Shown: positions 18,235 to 27,200, numbered from the stretch's first letter. The stretch: DNA of 64,000 nt from Rhizobium ruizarguesonis (GCF_012349115.1 NZ_PQIG01000001.1:186001-250000), one strand, 5' to 3'. Translations and numbers: made by a program. Notes: a model not told the origin generated them from the sequence alone.

Positions 18235-20006
18235 GCAGCCGAAAGCCGGTCGGCCGGTGTGCGGTCGTCCATTGCGGAGATCTGCTCGAGCGCCTCGGCA
18301 TAATGGCCGAGTGCGAAATTGGCGCCGGCCGCCGTCCATAGATAATCTGTCGGGCTCAGCGGGTTGAGCGAGATGGCCCGATCGATCTTGATCAGCGCAT
18401 CGGAGGGGCGCGACGCATGAACGAGGGTATCGGCATAACTTGCAATGCCGTCGGCATAATGCGGACTCAATTCTTCCGCGAGCTTCAGCGCCAGAAGGCT
18501 TTCATCGATGTCCCCGAGATAAAGCTTGGCGACGCCCAGCTCGCGAAAGCCGGCAGCGAGCGATGGATCGGCGACAATCGCCCGGTTCGCATAATCTTCT
18601 GCAAGTCCCAAAAGCTCTCTGTCGCCACGTGCCGTCAGCAGCCATTCGACGACAAAGGTGCGCGACAATCCGCTAAGTGCAGGGGCAAAATGCGCGCTGT
18701 GTTGAAGCGCTTCGCGGAACGCTTTCCGGGAGCGGCGAATATCGGGAAGGGAAAGCCGCTTCACGTCCCGCAGGCCAAGAAGGTAGCTGTGATAGGCGGC
18801 CGAATTGCCCTCGAAGGAGTGGCGCATGGTTTCATGCCGGCGAACCTGCCCGGCAAGCTCCCTGGCGATCCGCCGCGCAATGTCGCGCCGATGACTTATC
18901 AAATCATATTTCTCGAGGTTGAAACGCTCGGCCCAGATGACCTCATCGCCGCTGGCATGAATCAGCTGAACAAAGAGCGCATGATCGGTCAGCCTCGTAT
19001 CGAGAACATAGGAAATCGAGTGACGCAGGATCAGCTCGGCCTTGTCGGCATGACCGGCGATCCGAGCGGCCGTATGCGGCGCCACGACGGACACGGTATT
19101 CAGCGCGCAAAGGCCGATCGTCACGTCCTCGATCAGCGGTCCGCAGAGCATCGGCAAAGCACCGGCCGCATCCATCCCGCCAGGTGGCAGCAGCACGAGA
19201 CGGGGCAGGGGACGAGCAACCCGACTGCCGCCGTCGCTCAGTGGCTCCATAACGCTCGGCGGCGATTGACTGCCGGCAAAGACCTTGCGGACCTCTCTCA
19301 AAGCCTGAACGTCAAGGCCGATATCGAGTGCGCTTTCCAAACCATGCCTGCTGGCCTCAAAAAGCCGGCGGGCATTCTCCAGCTGCCCCTCGGATTCGTA
19401 GGCTTCGAGAAGGATACGACGAATATTCTCGTCATCAGGTGCATCGCGGAAAATCCTGAGCGCCGCCTCCTTGATCAGGCTTATATCCTCTCGCGACCGG
19501 GCCGTGGGCAGCGCCGTCTTCATCGCATCCACCAGGATCGCCATGTGCCTGTCGCGCTGGCCGGCGATCCATTGCTGCGTGCTGACGCTTTGGTCGGCGA
19601 GCACAGCCAGGAAATCCTGGCGTAGGACGGCAACCAGCCGCCGCAAATTTTCAAGTGCGCCACCGCCATCGGACTTGGCGAGTTCGAAGAGATCGCAAAC
19701 AAACGCATCCGGCTTGATCCGCACACCGGTCGCCGTGAAGATTAGAAGCTCGGTGCCGAGCTCGGTCTGACGTGCCTGAATGCGCGATATGGTCTTGCGC
19801 AGGTTGGCCATGATGTCAGGATTGTCATGGCTGTCCCACAGGAACCGCGCCAACGCCGAGCGCGGATATTCGCTCCCGGCCCCGTTCTGCAGATAACGAT
19901 CCAGCAAATAGCAAATCGCAAGCAGACCCTTTTCCGGGAACGCCACGGGTTGCCCGGCCAGATCGATCAGCCGCAACTCACCAAATGACTCGAGCCTGAG
20001 CTTCAT
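18069..20006 (-). CDS. SARP-like regulator with TPR domain, 645 aa
   Basis: The N-terminus (1-100) reads as a winged-helix DNA-binding domain of the SARP/OmpR type ('FGELRLIDLAGQPVAFPEKG', 'RSALARFLWDSHD', 'NLRKTISRIQ'). Next comes a bacterial transcriptional activator-like helical domain (100-250). The middle part (about 270-400) resembles the TolB/FlgO-like domain found in adenylate cyclase-type and CadC-like regulators ('LCGPLIEDVTIGLCAL'). The C-terminal 230 residues are TPR-like ('AYHSYLLGLRDVKRLS', 'AGFRELGVAKLYLGD'). No transmembrane segment is evident. It probably activates genes in response to an unknown signal. It begins 27 bp after the XRE regulator stop, so the two likely form an operon. 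Confidence 0.75.
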   Translation of the reverse strand: MKLRLESFGELRLIDLAGQPVAFPEKGLLAICYLLDRYLQNGAGSEYPRSALARFLWDSHDNPDIMANLRKTISRIQARQTELGTELLIFTATGVRIKPDAFVCDLFELAKSDGGGALENLRRLVAVLRQDFLAVLADQSVSTQQWIAGQRDRHMAILVDAMKTALPTARSREDISLIKEAALRIFRDAPDDENIRRILLEAYESEGQLENARRLFEASRHGLESALDIGLDVQALREVRKVFAGSQSPPSVMEPLSDGGSRVARPLPRLVLLPPGGMDAAGALPMLCGPLIEDVTIGLCALNTVSVVAPHTAARIAGHADKAELILRHSISYVLDTRLTDHALFVQLIHASGDEVIWAERFNLEKYDLISHRRDIARRIARELAGQVRRHETMRHSFEGNSAAYHSYLLGLRDVKRLSLPDIRRSRKAFREALQHSAHFAPALSGLSRTFVVEWLLTARGDRELLGLAEDYANRAIVADPSLAAGFRELGVAKLYLGDIDESLLALKLAEELSPHYADGIASYADTLVHASRPSDALIKIDRAISLNPLSPTDYLWTAAGANFALGHYAEALEQISAMDDRTPADRLSAACWAMLGDMKNARLYMRKVREIYPDFDVDKWLSVVPFKEQWQKEQYREALRRAGF

Positions 20007-20033
20007 GCGGATACTGCCTGCCGATATCCCTGG

Positions 20034-20492
20034 CTATTCTCCGAGCGGAAGAGTGATATCCGTTACGGAGGTTCGCGATGTTACGCCGCGACTTTCCGCC
20101 TGCGCCATCGCCTTCACCAGCGCGATGACCGTTTCGCGGATATTGCGGTCGGCAATCTTCAGAAAGGCGCGATTGAGCACCAATCCCTCTTTCGTTCGCA
20201 GGAATTCGGCAACTGGATCAGTATTCGCCGACAGATCCAGCCCTTGCAGCGTCAACGGCTCGGAGTTCTCCTGTTCGAAGAAGAAGCTCGGCGACGTGTG
20301 AAGCACATCGGCGATCCGCTGCAGACGGCTCGCGCCGATGCGGTTGATGCCCTTCTCGTATTTCTGAACCTGCTGAAAGGTCACGCCGATCTGCTCGGCA
20401 AGCCGTTCCTGGCTCATCCCGAGCAACTGCCGGCGCATTCTGATACGCGCTCCGACATAGCTGTCTATCGCATTCGCTGTCTTGACATTCAT
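20034..20492 (-). CDS. XRE-family regulator (PraR/PhrR type)
   Basis: A 152-residue protein. The N-terminal helix-turn-helix ('GARIRMRRQLLGMSQERLAE' then 'IGVTFQQVQKYEKGINRIGAS', residues about 14-60) is the signature of the rhizobial PraR/PhrR group, followed by 'LHTSPSFFFE' and a C-terminal region of about 80 residues that is longer and more divergent. PraR-type proteins repress biofilm, quorum-sensing or stress genes in rhizobia. This looks like a paralogue rather than PraR itself. It is immediately upstream of the SARP/TPR gene and divergent from the Fsr-like transporter. Confidence 0.85.
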   Translation of the reverse strand: MNVKTANAIDSYVGARIRMRRQLLGMSQERLAEQIGVTFQQVQKYEKGINRIGASRLQRIADVLHTSPSFFFEQENSEPLTLQGLDLSANTDPVAEFLRTKEGLVLNRAFLKIADRNIRETVIALVKAMAQAESRGVTSRTSVTDITLPLGE

Positions 20493-20848
20493 CGTGTGTT
20501 TTCAGCCTCGATCGCTTTTTTCAATCGGTGCAGCTGTAGTATCCCCTGCATGGCTTTTCCATGGTTGTTTTCACATAGCATACTGGATATGCGATGATCG
20601 CGACTGACTGTGATATGAATGCCCGTCTGGAAAGACGCTAAGCTGGGCAGAAATCACTTGTCCGGAGAGCAAATCGAACAAAAGCCGTACCAATACGGAT
20701 GAAACTGGGCTGTAATTGCGTCTCCGCTTACGCTAAATGCACTTCAGCGACCGTCGCACGAGAGTCTTCCCAGCCCCGATCGCCCGAAAATCCATCGAAC
20801 AAAGCGACGTGGTACGGCACCGGCCGTGCCTGTGCAGGAGAAGCATTG
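20493..20848. other. divergent intergenic region, xre / fsr
   Basis: These 356 bp between divergent genes should hold both promoters. A short inverted repeat GCATA-CTGGA-TATGC lies near 20578-20592. An AGGAG ribosome site at 20836-20840 serves the MFS gene. An in-frame open stretch runs upstream of the MFS start from 20699, but the ATG at 20849 fits better. No RNA gene was recognised. Confidence 0.4.
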
Positions 20849-22051
20849 ATGGCAACCGTTGCCGAGAGCGCCCCCCGTTTCGAAAAAACAACGATGTCCA
20901 TCCTCATGGCGGTCAGCTTCTGCCACATGCTGAACGACATCATGCAGTCACTGCTCGCCTCGCTCTATCCGCTGTTCAAGGCGAACTACGATCTCGATTT
21001 TGTGCAGATCGGCCTCCTTACCATGACTTTCCAAGTCACGGCTTCGCTGCTGCAGCCGCTGGTCGGCATCGTCACCGACCGCTGGCCGATGCCCTATTCG
21101 CTGCCTGTGGGCATGGCGAGTACCTTCTGCGGCCTCATTCTGCTCGGCAATGCCGGCAGCTTCGAACTGCTGCTGGTTGCCGCAAGCCTGATCGGCTTCG
21201 GCTCGGCGGTCTTCCACCCGGAATCGTCGCGCGTTGCCCGTCTTGCCTCCGGCGGTCGCCACGGTTTCGCGCAATCCTTCTTCCAGGTCGGTGGCAATGC
21301 CGGCCAGGCGATCGGTCCGCTGCTTGCCGCCTTCATCGTGCTGCCGCTCGGCCAGCACAGCGTCTCGTGGTTCGCCGTAATCGCCATGGTCGGCATGGTC
21401 GTGCTGAGCTGGGTCGGCAACTGGTACATGAGCCACAGGCGCCAGAATGCCAGCAAGCCGGCAATAAGCCGGACCCTGCCGTTGCCGCAGAACCGGGTCA
21501 TCTGGGCGCTGCTGATTCTCGTGCTGCTGACGGCAACCAAGAATGTCTACATGGCCAGCGTGTCGAGCTACTTCACCTTCTATGTCATCGACAAGTTCGC
21601 GCTCAGCGTACAGCAGGCACAGCTGATGCTCTTTCTGTTCCTCGGCTCGGTCGCCGTCGGCACCTTCCTCGGCGGGCCGATCGGCGACCGTTTCGGCGCG
21701 CGTTTCGTCATCTGGTTCTCGATCCTCGGTGTCATTCCCTTCGCGCTCCTGCTTCCCTATGCGAACCTTTTCTGGACGGGTGTGCTCAGCATCGTCATCG
21801 GCCTGATCTTCGCTTCGGCCTTCTCGGCAATCGTCGTCTTCGCACAGGAACTGGTGCCCGGGCGCGTCGGGCTGATTGCCGGCGTCTTCTTCGGCTTCGC
21901 ATTCGGGGCAGGGGGGCTTGGTGCGGCACTGCTCGGCGAATTCGCCGATACCCATGGCATCGATTTCGTCTACCGCATATGCTCCTACCTGCCGCTGCTT
22001 GGTCTCCTGACAGTCTTCCTGCCGCGCATTCCCAAGCAGAAACCAGTCTGA
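20849..22051 (+). CDS. fsr: MFS transporter, Fsr (fosmidomycin resistance) family
   Basis: A 400-residue membrane protein. Family hallmarks include 'SFCHMLNDIMQSLLASLYPL' near the N-terminus, 'LLQPLVGIVTDRWPMPYSLP', 'VFHPESSRVARLASGGRHG' followed by 'FAQSFFQVGGNAGQAIGPLL', and 'GDRFGARFV'. These closely match the Fsr branch of the MFS, whose E. coli member exports fosmidomycin. The physiological substrate is unknown. I chose the ATG at 20849 because AGGAG lies 8 nt upstream and the protein then starts just before the first membrane helix. Confidence 0.9.
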   Translation: MATVAESAPRFEKTTMSILMAVSFCHMLNDIMQSLLASLYPLFKANYDLDFVQIGLLTMTFQVTASLLQPLVGIVTDRWPMPYSLPVGMASTFCGLILLGNAGSFELLLVAASLIGFGSAVFHPESSRVARLASGGRHGFAQSFFQVGGNAGQAIGPLLAAFIVLPLGQHSVSWFAVIAMVGMVVLSWVGNWYMSHRRQNASKPAISRTLPLPQNRVIWALLILVLLTATKNVYMASVSSYFTFYVIDKFALSVQQAQLMLFLFLGSVAVGTFLGGPIGDRFGARFVIWFSILGVIPFALLLPYANLFWTGVLSIVIGLIFASAFSAIVVFAQELVPGRVGLIAGVFFGFAFGAGGLGAALLGEFADTHGIDFVYRICSYLPLLGLLTVFLPRIPKQKPV

Positions 22052-22269
22052 GGCGATCGCTTACGGACAATCGATCGAGCCGGAATGTCACCGACACTCC
22101 GGCTCGATGCATCCTGCAGTTACGCACGTTGCCATCGCCCACAGGCCCGAACGTATTTTTCTCCTCCTATGGGGAAGAGGGATCACCATTCCTTTAATCC
22201 ACTATTTTTATAGATAATATTCGTGAGAATGATGACGTCGGTTTCGGCACGATATTGGAAGGAAATGGC

Positions 22270-22830
22270 ATGTCTGCTCCCAAACTGGTCGGCCTTGCGG
22301 GTAGTTTCAACCGCCCCTCGAAGACCTTTGCGCTTGTTGAAAACATTGCCGGTCTCGCCGCCGAGAAATACGGCTTCGACAACACCATCTACGACCTGAC
22401 CGATGTCGGCCCTTCGCTCGGCCAGGCGCTGCGCCGTGACGATCTCGACAATCGCGCCAGGCAAGTCATCGACGACATCGTCAATGCCGATGTGCTGGTC
22501 ATCGGAGCGCCAACGTACAAGGGCAGCTATCCCGGCCTCTTCAAGCATCTGATCGACTTGATCGACCCGCATGAGTTGCGCGCCAAGCCGATCATCATCA
22601 CCGCGACCGGCGGCGGCGATCGGCATGCGCTGATGGTCGAGCACCAGCTTCGCCCGCTCTTCGGTTTCTTCATGTCACACACGCTGCCGACGGCCGTCTA
22701 CGCCTCCGACCGTGACTTCACCGATTACCGTGTCTCATCCGACCCGCTTTCCAAGCGGATCGGGGAGGTGATCGGCGAGCTCGCGGCCTTCTTTCCCAGC
22801 CGGAATCAAGCGCTTATCGCCGCCGAGTGA
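22270..22830 (+). CDS. NADPH-dependent FMN reductase (SsuE/MsuE-like)
   Basis: A 186-residue flavodoxin-like fold: 'LVGLAGSFNRPSKTFALVEN' at the N-terminus (phosphate-binding loop) and 'DVLVIGAPTYKGSYPGLFKH' (flavin loop), then 'IIITATGGGDRHALMVEHQL'. This is the NADPH:FMN reductase family that supplies reduced flavin to two-component monooxygenases such as SsuD/MsuD. The ATG at 22270 follows GGAAGG. An AT-rich upstream patch with CTAT-N4-ATAG (22202-22213) may be the regulatory region. The gene precedes metQNI and the DszA/NtaA-type monooxygenase, its likely flavin client. Confidence 0.9.
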   Translation: MSAPKLVGLAGSFNRPSKTFALVENIAGLAAEKYGFDNTIYDLTDVGPSLGQALRRDDLDNRARQVIDDIVNADVLVIGAPTYKGSYPGLFKHLIDLIDPHELRAKPIIITATGGGDRHALMVEHQLRPLFGFFMSHTLPTAVYASDRDFTDYRVSSDPLSKRIGEVIGELAAFFPSRNQALIAAE

Positions 22831-22850
22831 AGTGTGCGGGATAGGCTTGA

Positions 22851-22877
22851 AACGGCGCCGCTAAGGCGCCGTTTTCA
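22851..22877 (+). terminator. terminator after the FMN reductase gene
   Basis: Perfect 9-bp stem AACGGCGCC / GGCGCCGTT around a 5-nt loop, followed by TTCATTT. It separates the reductase gene from metQ. Confidence 0.8.
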
Positions 22878-23071
22878 TTTCGGCCATCCCTCTCAACTAA
22901 ATATAGTCCACAAAATTGATGGAAATTTATCCTGCCGATATCGATGGCAGGGCAAGAGTTTTTCCGGCCCTTCCTCCACATCAGACATTCGTGCTTCGCT
23001 CCCGATACGCGCATTTGCCATGATCGGTCTGCTCGGGGCGCTTGGCCTCATTCAGTCAGACGGGATATAAA

Positions 23072-23911
23072 ATGACCAAGAACAAAAATCTTCACGGCTT
23101 CCACCTTTCGCGCCGGGCGGCTCTTGCCGCCGTCGCCGTTTCTGCTGCCGCCCTCTTTGCCTTTGCAGCACCTGCTCCTTCCTTTGCCGAGGACAAGTCG
23201 ATCAAGGTCGGCATCATGGCCGGCGAGGAGGAGGACATCTGGCGCGTGGTCGCGAGCGAGGCGGCCAAGAAGGGCCTCAAGATCGAGACCATCACCTTCA
23301 ACGACTATACGCAGCCGAATGAAGCGCTGGAACGCGGCGAACTCGACGCCAACGCCTTCCAGCACCAGCCCTATCTCGACAACCAGATCAAGCAGCACGG
23401 CTATCACATCGTTCGCGTCGGTTATACCGGGGTCTGGCCGATCGGCCTTTACACCAAGAAGTACAAGTCCGTCGCCGAGATCCCGGAAGGTGCCGTCATC
23501 GGCGTGCCGAACGATCCCTCGAACGAAGGCCGTGCGCTGCGCGTTCTCCAGAGTGAAGGCCTGATTAAACTCAAGGATGGCACCGGGATTCTCGCGACCG
23601 TCGCCGACGTCACCGACAATCCGAAGAAGATCGAGATCAAGGAACTCGACGCCGGCATCGTCGGCCGCTCGATCGACGATCTGGATGCCGGTATCGTCAA
23701 CACCGACTGGGCGCTGAAAAGCGGTCTTTCTCCGGCCGAACGCATTGCCCAGGAGCCGATCGCCGACAATCCATACCGCAACTTCATCGCCGTCAAGGAC
23801 GAGAACAAGGATGCCGACTGGGTCAAGACGCTTGTGTCTTCTTATCAGAACGAGACCGTCAAGGCCGAGTTCGACAAGGTGTACAAGGGCACGGGTCTTA
23901 GCGCCTATTGA
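23072..23911 (+). CDS. metQ: D-methionine ABC transporter, substrate-binding protein MetQ
   Basis: A 279-residue NlpA/MetQ family protein. The N-terminus has SRRAALAAVAV followed by a hydrophobic stretch and an Ala-Pro-Ser-Phe-Ala-Glu cleavage site near residue 40. It lacks the lipobox Cys common in MetQ, so it may be a free periplasmic protein. Family segments include 'NDYTQPNEALERGELDANAF' and 'IGVPNDPSNEGRALRVL'. It binds methionine or related sulfur compounds and delivers them to MetNI, encoded next. In this neighbourhood a different organosulfur ligand is possible. Confidence 0.93.
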   Translation: MTKNKNLHGFHLSRRAALAAVAVSAAALFAFAAPAPSFAEDKSIKVGIMAGEEEDIWRVVASEAAKKGLKIETITFNDYTQPNEALERGELDANAFQHQPYLDNQIKQHGYHIVRVGYTGVWPIGLYTKKYKSVAEIPEGAVIGVPNDPSNEGRALRVLQSEGLIKLKDGTGILATVADVTDNPKKIEIKELDAGIVGRSIDDLDAGIVNTDWALKSGLSPAERIAQEPIADNPYRNFIAVKDENKDADWVKTLVSSYQNETVKAEFDKVYKGTGLSAY

Positions 23912-24000
23912 TCCGGGGCAGGGCTGGGGTTAAGGCCTGCCGAGAGGCGGTCCGGGCGTTCTTTGCCCGGGCCGCCTTCAGCATTTGTAAGGAAAAACAC

Positions 24001-25086
24001 ATGAATTCCTTTGTTTCCAGCACGGCGATCGCGGCAGAGCCGCAAACGGCGACCGAAGAGGTGGTGAGGCTTACCGACGTGAAGCGGCGGTTCGGAACCA
24101 CTGCAGCCCTCGACGGCATTTCGCTGACGGTGAAGAGAGGCGAAATCCTCGGCATCATCGGCCGTAGCGGCGCCGGCAAATCGACGCTGATCCGATGCCT
24201 GAACGGCCTGGAGCGCGCCGATAGCGGCGAGATCCTCATCGAAGGCCGAGATATCACCGGACTTTCAGAACAGGATCTGCAGCCGCTGCGCCGCCGCATC
24301 GGCATGATCTTCCAGCATTTCAATCTGCTTTCCGCCAAAACCGTCGAGGAAAACGTCGCCCTGCCGCTGAAGATCGAGGGTCTTGCAAAGAGTGAGCGCC
24401 TGAAACGGGCGCATGAGCTGCTCGAGCTCGTCGGCCTTGCCGACAAGGCGAAGGCCTATCCCGCATCGCTGTCCGGTGGCCAGAAACAACGCGTCGGCAT
24501 CGCCCGGGCGCTTGCGGCACGCCCGGCACTGCTGTTGTCCGACGAGGCGACATCGGCGCTCGATCCGGAAACGACCCGGTCGATCCTGGCATTGCTCAAG
24601 GACATCAACCGTAAGCTCGGGCTGACCATTCTGCTGATCACCCATGAGATGGAAGTGGTCCGCGGCATTGCCGATCGCGTCGCAGTCATCGATGCCGGGC
24701 GGATCGTCGAGGAAGGGCAGGTCTGGTCGATCTTCGCCAACCCGCAGGCTGACATCACCAGGAGCCTGCTCGGCGGCATCCGCCCGCAGCTTCCTGAGCA
24801 TATCGCCGGCCGGCTGTCGGCTGCGGCGGGCAGCGAAGCGATCCTCAGCGTCGATCTCGCCGGCCCGCAGGCGCAGGGCGCGCTGTTTGCCGAACTCTCG
24901 GCGGCGCTGCCGCATTCCTTCCGCCTCGTCCATGGCGGCATCGACCACATCCAGAACCAGCCGGTGGCGCGGTTCTTCATCGCCGTTCCCGCGCGTGACC
25001 CCGCCCTTGCCGGAAAGGTCGAACAATTCCTGATGGCCCGGTCCGCCCGGGTGGAGGTGCTTGGTTATGACACCGATCATGCTTGA
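24001..25086 (+). CDS. metN: methionine ABC transporter ATP-binding protein MetN
   Basis: A 361-residue ABC ATPase. It has Walker A GRSGAGKSTLIRCLNGL, the Q-loop, signature LSGGQKQRVGIARAL, Walker B LLLSDEATSALDP and switch ITHEME. The C-terminal about 85 residues form the NIL/ACT-like domain through which MetN senses intracellular methionine (trans-inhibition). I chose the ATG at 24001 (AAGGA upstream) over earlier in-frame starts in the intergenic region. The gene overlaps metI by 20 bp. Confidence 0.95.
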   Translation: MNSFVSSTAIAAEPQTATEEVVRLTDVKRRFGTTAALDGISLTVKRGEILGIIGRSGAGKSTLIRCLNGLERADSGEILIEGRDITGLSEQDLQPLRRRIGMIFQHFNLLSAKTVEENVALPLKIEGLAKSERLKRAHELLELVGLADKAKAYPASLSGGQKQRVGIARALAARPALLLSDEATSALDPETTRSILALLKDINRKLGLTILLITHEMEVVRGIADRVAVIDAGRIVEEGQVWSIFANPQADITRSLLGGIRPQLPEHIAGRLSAAAGSEAILSVDLAGPQAQGALFAELSAALPHSFRLVHGGIDHIQNQPVARFFIAVPARDPALAGKVEQFLMARSARVEVLGYDTDHA

Positions 25087-25720
25087 ACTGCTTATTCGCT
25101 CCCTTTGGGAGACGATCCTGATGACCGTCGCCTCGGGAGTGATTTCGCTCGTCGCCGGCCTGCCGCTCGGCCTTGCTCTGGTCGCAACGGCGCACGGCGG
25201 CATCGCCGAAAACCTCTGGATCAACCGCGTGCTCGGCAGCGTCATCAACGGCTTCCGCTCGGTGCCCTTCATCATCCTGCTGGTGGCGCTGATTCCGCTG
25301 ACGCGGCTGATCGTCGGCACGGCGCTCGGCACCTGGGCGGCCATCGTGCCGCTCGCCATCGCCGCAACGCCCTATTACGCCCGCATCGCCGAAGTATCGC
25401 TGCGCGAGGTCGACCGCGGGCTGATCGATGCCGTGCGCGCCATGGGCGGCAATCGCTGGACCATCATCCGCGAGGTGCTGGTGCCTGAAGCGCTGCCAGG
25501 CATCGTCGCCGGTTTCACCGTCACGCTGGTGACGCTGATCGGCGCCTCGGCCATGGCGGGCGCGATCGGCGCCGGCGGCCTCGGTGATCTCGCCATCCGC
25601 TATGGCTATCAGCGTTTCGAAACCAGTGTGATGATCGCGGTGGTGGCCGTCCTCATCGTGCTCGTCTGCGGCATCCAGTGGCTTGGCGACCGGCTGGTTG
25701 CCAGGCTGGACCACCGATAA
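25067..25720 (+). CDS. metI: methionine ABC transporter permease MetI
   Basis: A 217-residue permease with about five hydrophobic helices. The EAA-type coupling loop is 'EVDRGLIDAVRAMGGNRWTI', and 'GASAMAGAIGAGGLGDLAIR' is diagnostic of MetI. It forms the channel with MetN and receives substrate from MetQ. The ATG at 25067 overlaps the metN 3' end, implying translational coupling; an alternative ATG lies at 25079. Its stop is 1 bp from the stop of the convergent monooxygenase gene. Confidence 0.94.
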   Translation: MTPIMLELLIRSLWETILMTVASGVISLVAGLPLGLALVATAHGGIAENLWINRVLGSVINGFRSVPFIILLVALIPLTRLIVGTALGTWAAIVPLAIAATPYYARIAEVSLREVDRGLIDAVRAMGGNRWTIIREVLVPEALPGIVAGFTVTLVTLIGASAMAGAIGAGGLGDLAIRYGYQRFETSVMIAVVAVLIVLVCGIQWLGDRLVARLDHR

Positions 25721-25721
25721 A

Positions 25722-27080
25722 TCAGCGTCGGAACTGGGCTGCGGGATGAGCGGCGGGCAACCTGCCGTTCCCGCCGCCGAAAAGTTTCTGCCGCAGCGGC
25801 CCTGCAGCATAGTCCGCCTTGAAGACGCCGCGCTCCTGCAGCACCGGGACGACCAGCTCGACGAAATCGCGCAGGCTTTCCGGCGCCACTGTCCGCGCCA
25901 GATTGAAGCCGTCGATGTCACCCTCTCCGATCCATGTCGTGAGATGATCGGCGATCTGGTCGGGCGAGCCCACCATCGGCTTCATCCGGCTGCCGAGTAC
26001 CATCTGGTCGATGATGTCACGCAGCGTTACCGGCTTCGCTGCCTGTTTCGTGATGGCCGCAAGTGCGGATTGATTGGCGTTGGTCGAGCTCTGGTCGATG
26101 ACGTCGTCCAATTCATACTTCGAAAAATCGATGCCTGTCGAAGCGGAGTAATGCGCAAGCGAGGCCTCGACGCTCGCATGGCGGCGGTACTCCTCCAGCT
26201 TGTCCTGGGCTTCCTTCTCCGTCCGCCCGACGACAACAGTGATCAGGCTCAGGATCTTCAATGCGTCGGCGCCGCGGCCGAATTCCTCCGCCTTCGCCCG
26301 CAGCGCATCGACGGTCGGCCTGGCCGCCTTGGGATTCGGCCCGGCGATGAAGACGCATTCGGCGTGGCGGGCGGCAAAGTCCTGCCCGCGTGCAGAGGCG
26401 CCGGCCTGAAAGAGCAGGGGCGTGCGCTGCGGTGAGGGTTCTGAGAGATGGATGCCCTCCATCCGGTAATATTTGCCGTCGTGACGGACAGTGCGCACTT
26501 TCGAGGGATCGGCATAGGTGCCGCCCGCCTTGTCGCGTAGCACTGCATCGTCGTCCCAGCTCCCTTCCCAGAGCTTGTAGAGTATTTCGAGATATTCCTC
26601 GGCCGCATCGTAGCGCGCATCATGTTCCGGCAGCTTGTCGAAACCCATGCTGCGGGCGGCACTGTCGAGATAACCGGTGACGATGTTCCAGCCGATCCGT
26701 CCCTTGGTCAGATGATCGAGCGTCGACATGCGCCGCGCCAGCAGGAATGGTGGCTCATAGGTGGTGTTGACGGTGACGCCGAAACCCAGATGTTTCGTGA
26801 CATAGGCCATCGCCGAAATCGGGATCATCGGATCATTGACCGGGATCTGCGCGCCCGTCTCGATCACCGGCGCTGGGCTACCCTTGTAGACATCATAGAC
26901 ACCGACGATATCGGCCAGGAAGATGCCGTCCAGCTTGCCGCGTTCGGCGGTCTTGGCAAACTCTGTCCAGTAGTCGAGATCGGTATAATGCGCTGAGCGG
27001 TCGCGCGGATGCGTCCACAGGCCGTGGTTGATATGCCCGACGCAGTTCATGTCAAAGGCATAGATCTGCATGGTCTTCAT
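25722..27080 (-). CDS. LLM-class flavin-dependent monooxygenase, NtaA/SnaA/DszA family
   Basis: A 452-residue bacterial luciferase-like FMNH2-dependent monooxygenase. The ATG at 27080 begins MKTMQIYAFDMNCVGHINHG. Family features include 'TTYEPPFLLARRMSTLDHLT', 'GRIGWNIVTGYLDSAARSMG', 'DARYDAAEEYLEILYKLWEG' and 'PLLFQAGASARGQDFAARHA'. Members oxidise nitrilotriacetate, dibenzothiophene sulfone, alkylsulfones or other substrates with reduced FMN from a separate reductase. The FMN reductase at 22270 is a natural partner, and the methionine-type transporter next door suggests an organosulfur substrate (inference). It converges on metI. Confidence 0.9.
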   Translation of the reverse strand: MKTMQIYAFDMNCVGHINHGLWTHPRDRSAHYTDLDYWTEFAKTAERGKLDGIFLADIVGVYDVYKGSPAPVIETGAQIPVNDPMIPISAMAYVTKHLGFGVTVNTTYEPPFLLARRMSTLDHLTKGRIGWNIVTGYLDSAARSMGFDKLPEHDARYDAAEEYLEILYKLWEGSWDDDAVLRDKAGGTYADPSKVRTVRHDGKYYRMEGIHLSEPSPQRTPLLFQAGASARGQDFAARHAECVFIAGPNPKAARPTVDALRAKAEEFGRGADALKILSLITVVVGRTEKEAQDKLEEYRRHASVEASLAHYSASTGIDFSKYELDDVIDQSSTNANQSALAAITKQAAKPVTLRDIIDQMVLGSRMKPMVGSPDQIADHLTTWIGEGDIDGFNLARTVAPESLRDFVELVVPVLQERGVFKADYAAGPLRQKLFGGGNGRLPAAHPAAQFRR

Positions 27081-27136
27081 GAGGCGGGTCCCAAAGCCGG
27101 CAATAAAAATCAAGGATTTGCCGCATTAATTATCCT

Positions 27137-27186
27137 AGAGCATGATGCCGAAAAGTGTGAGCGGTTTTCGGACGACATCATGCTCT
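27137..27186. repeat. rhizobial palindromic intergenic repeat (RIME-like)
   Basis: Outer arms AGAGCATGATG / CATCATGCTCT and inner arms CCGAAAA / TTTTCGG form a long imperfect hairpin. This GAGCATGATG...CCGAAAA pattern is a familiar dispersed intergenic repeat of rhizobial genomes. It sits upstream of scpA and of the divergent monooxygenase gene. Confidence 0.7.
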
Positions 27187-27200
27187 AACTATATAATGTA

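Noticed and set aside
18417..19625. 402-codon forward open frame opposite the SARP/TPR gene
   Set aside because: Antisense shadow without ribosome site or domain.
20737..22197. 486-codon frame overlapping the Fsr-like gene
   Set aside because: Out-of-frame Arg/His-rich translation of a clear MFS gene.
22878..23071. Possible SAM-type riboswitch upstream of metQ
   Set aside because: A small CCTGCC...GGCAGG hairpin exists, but none of the conserved SAM-I or SAM-II blocks could be recognised.
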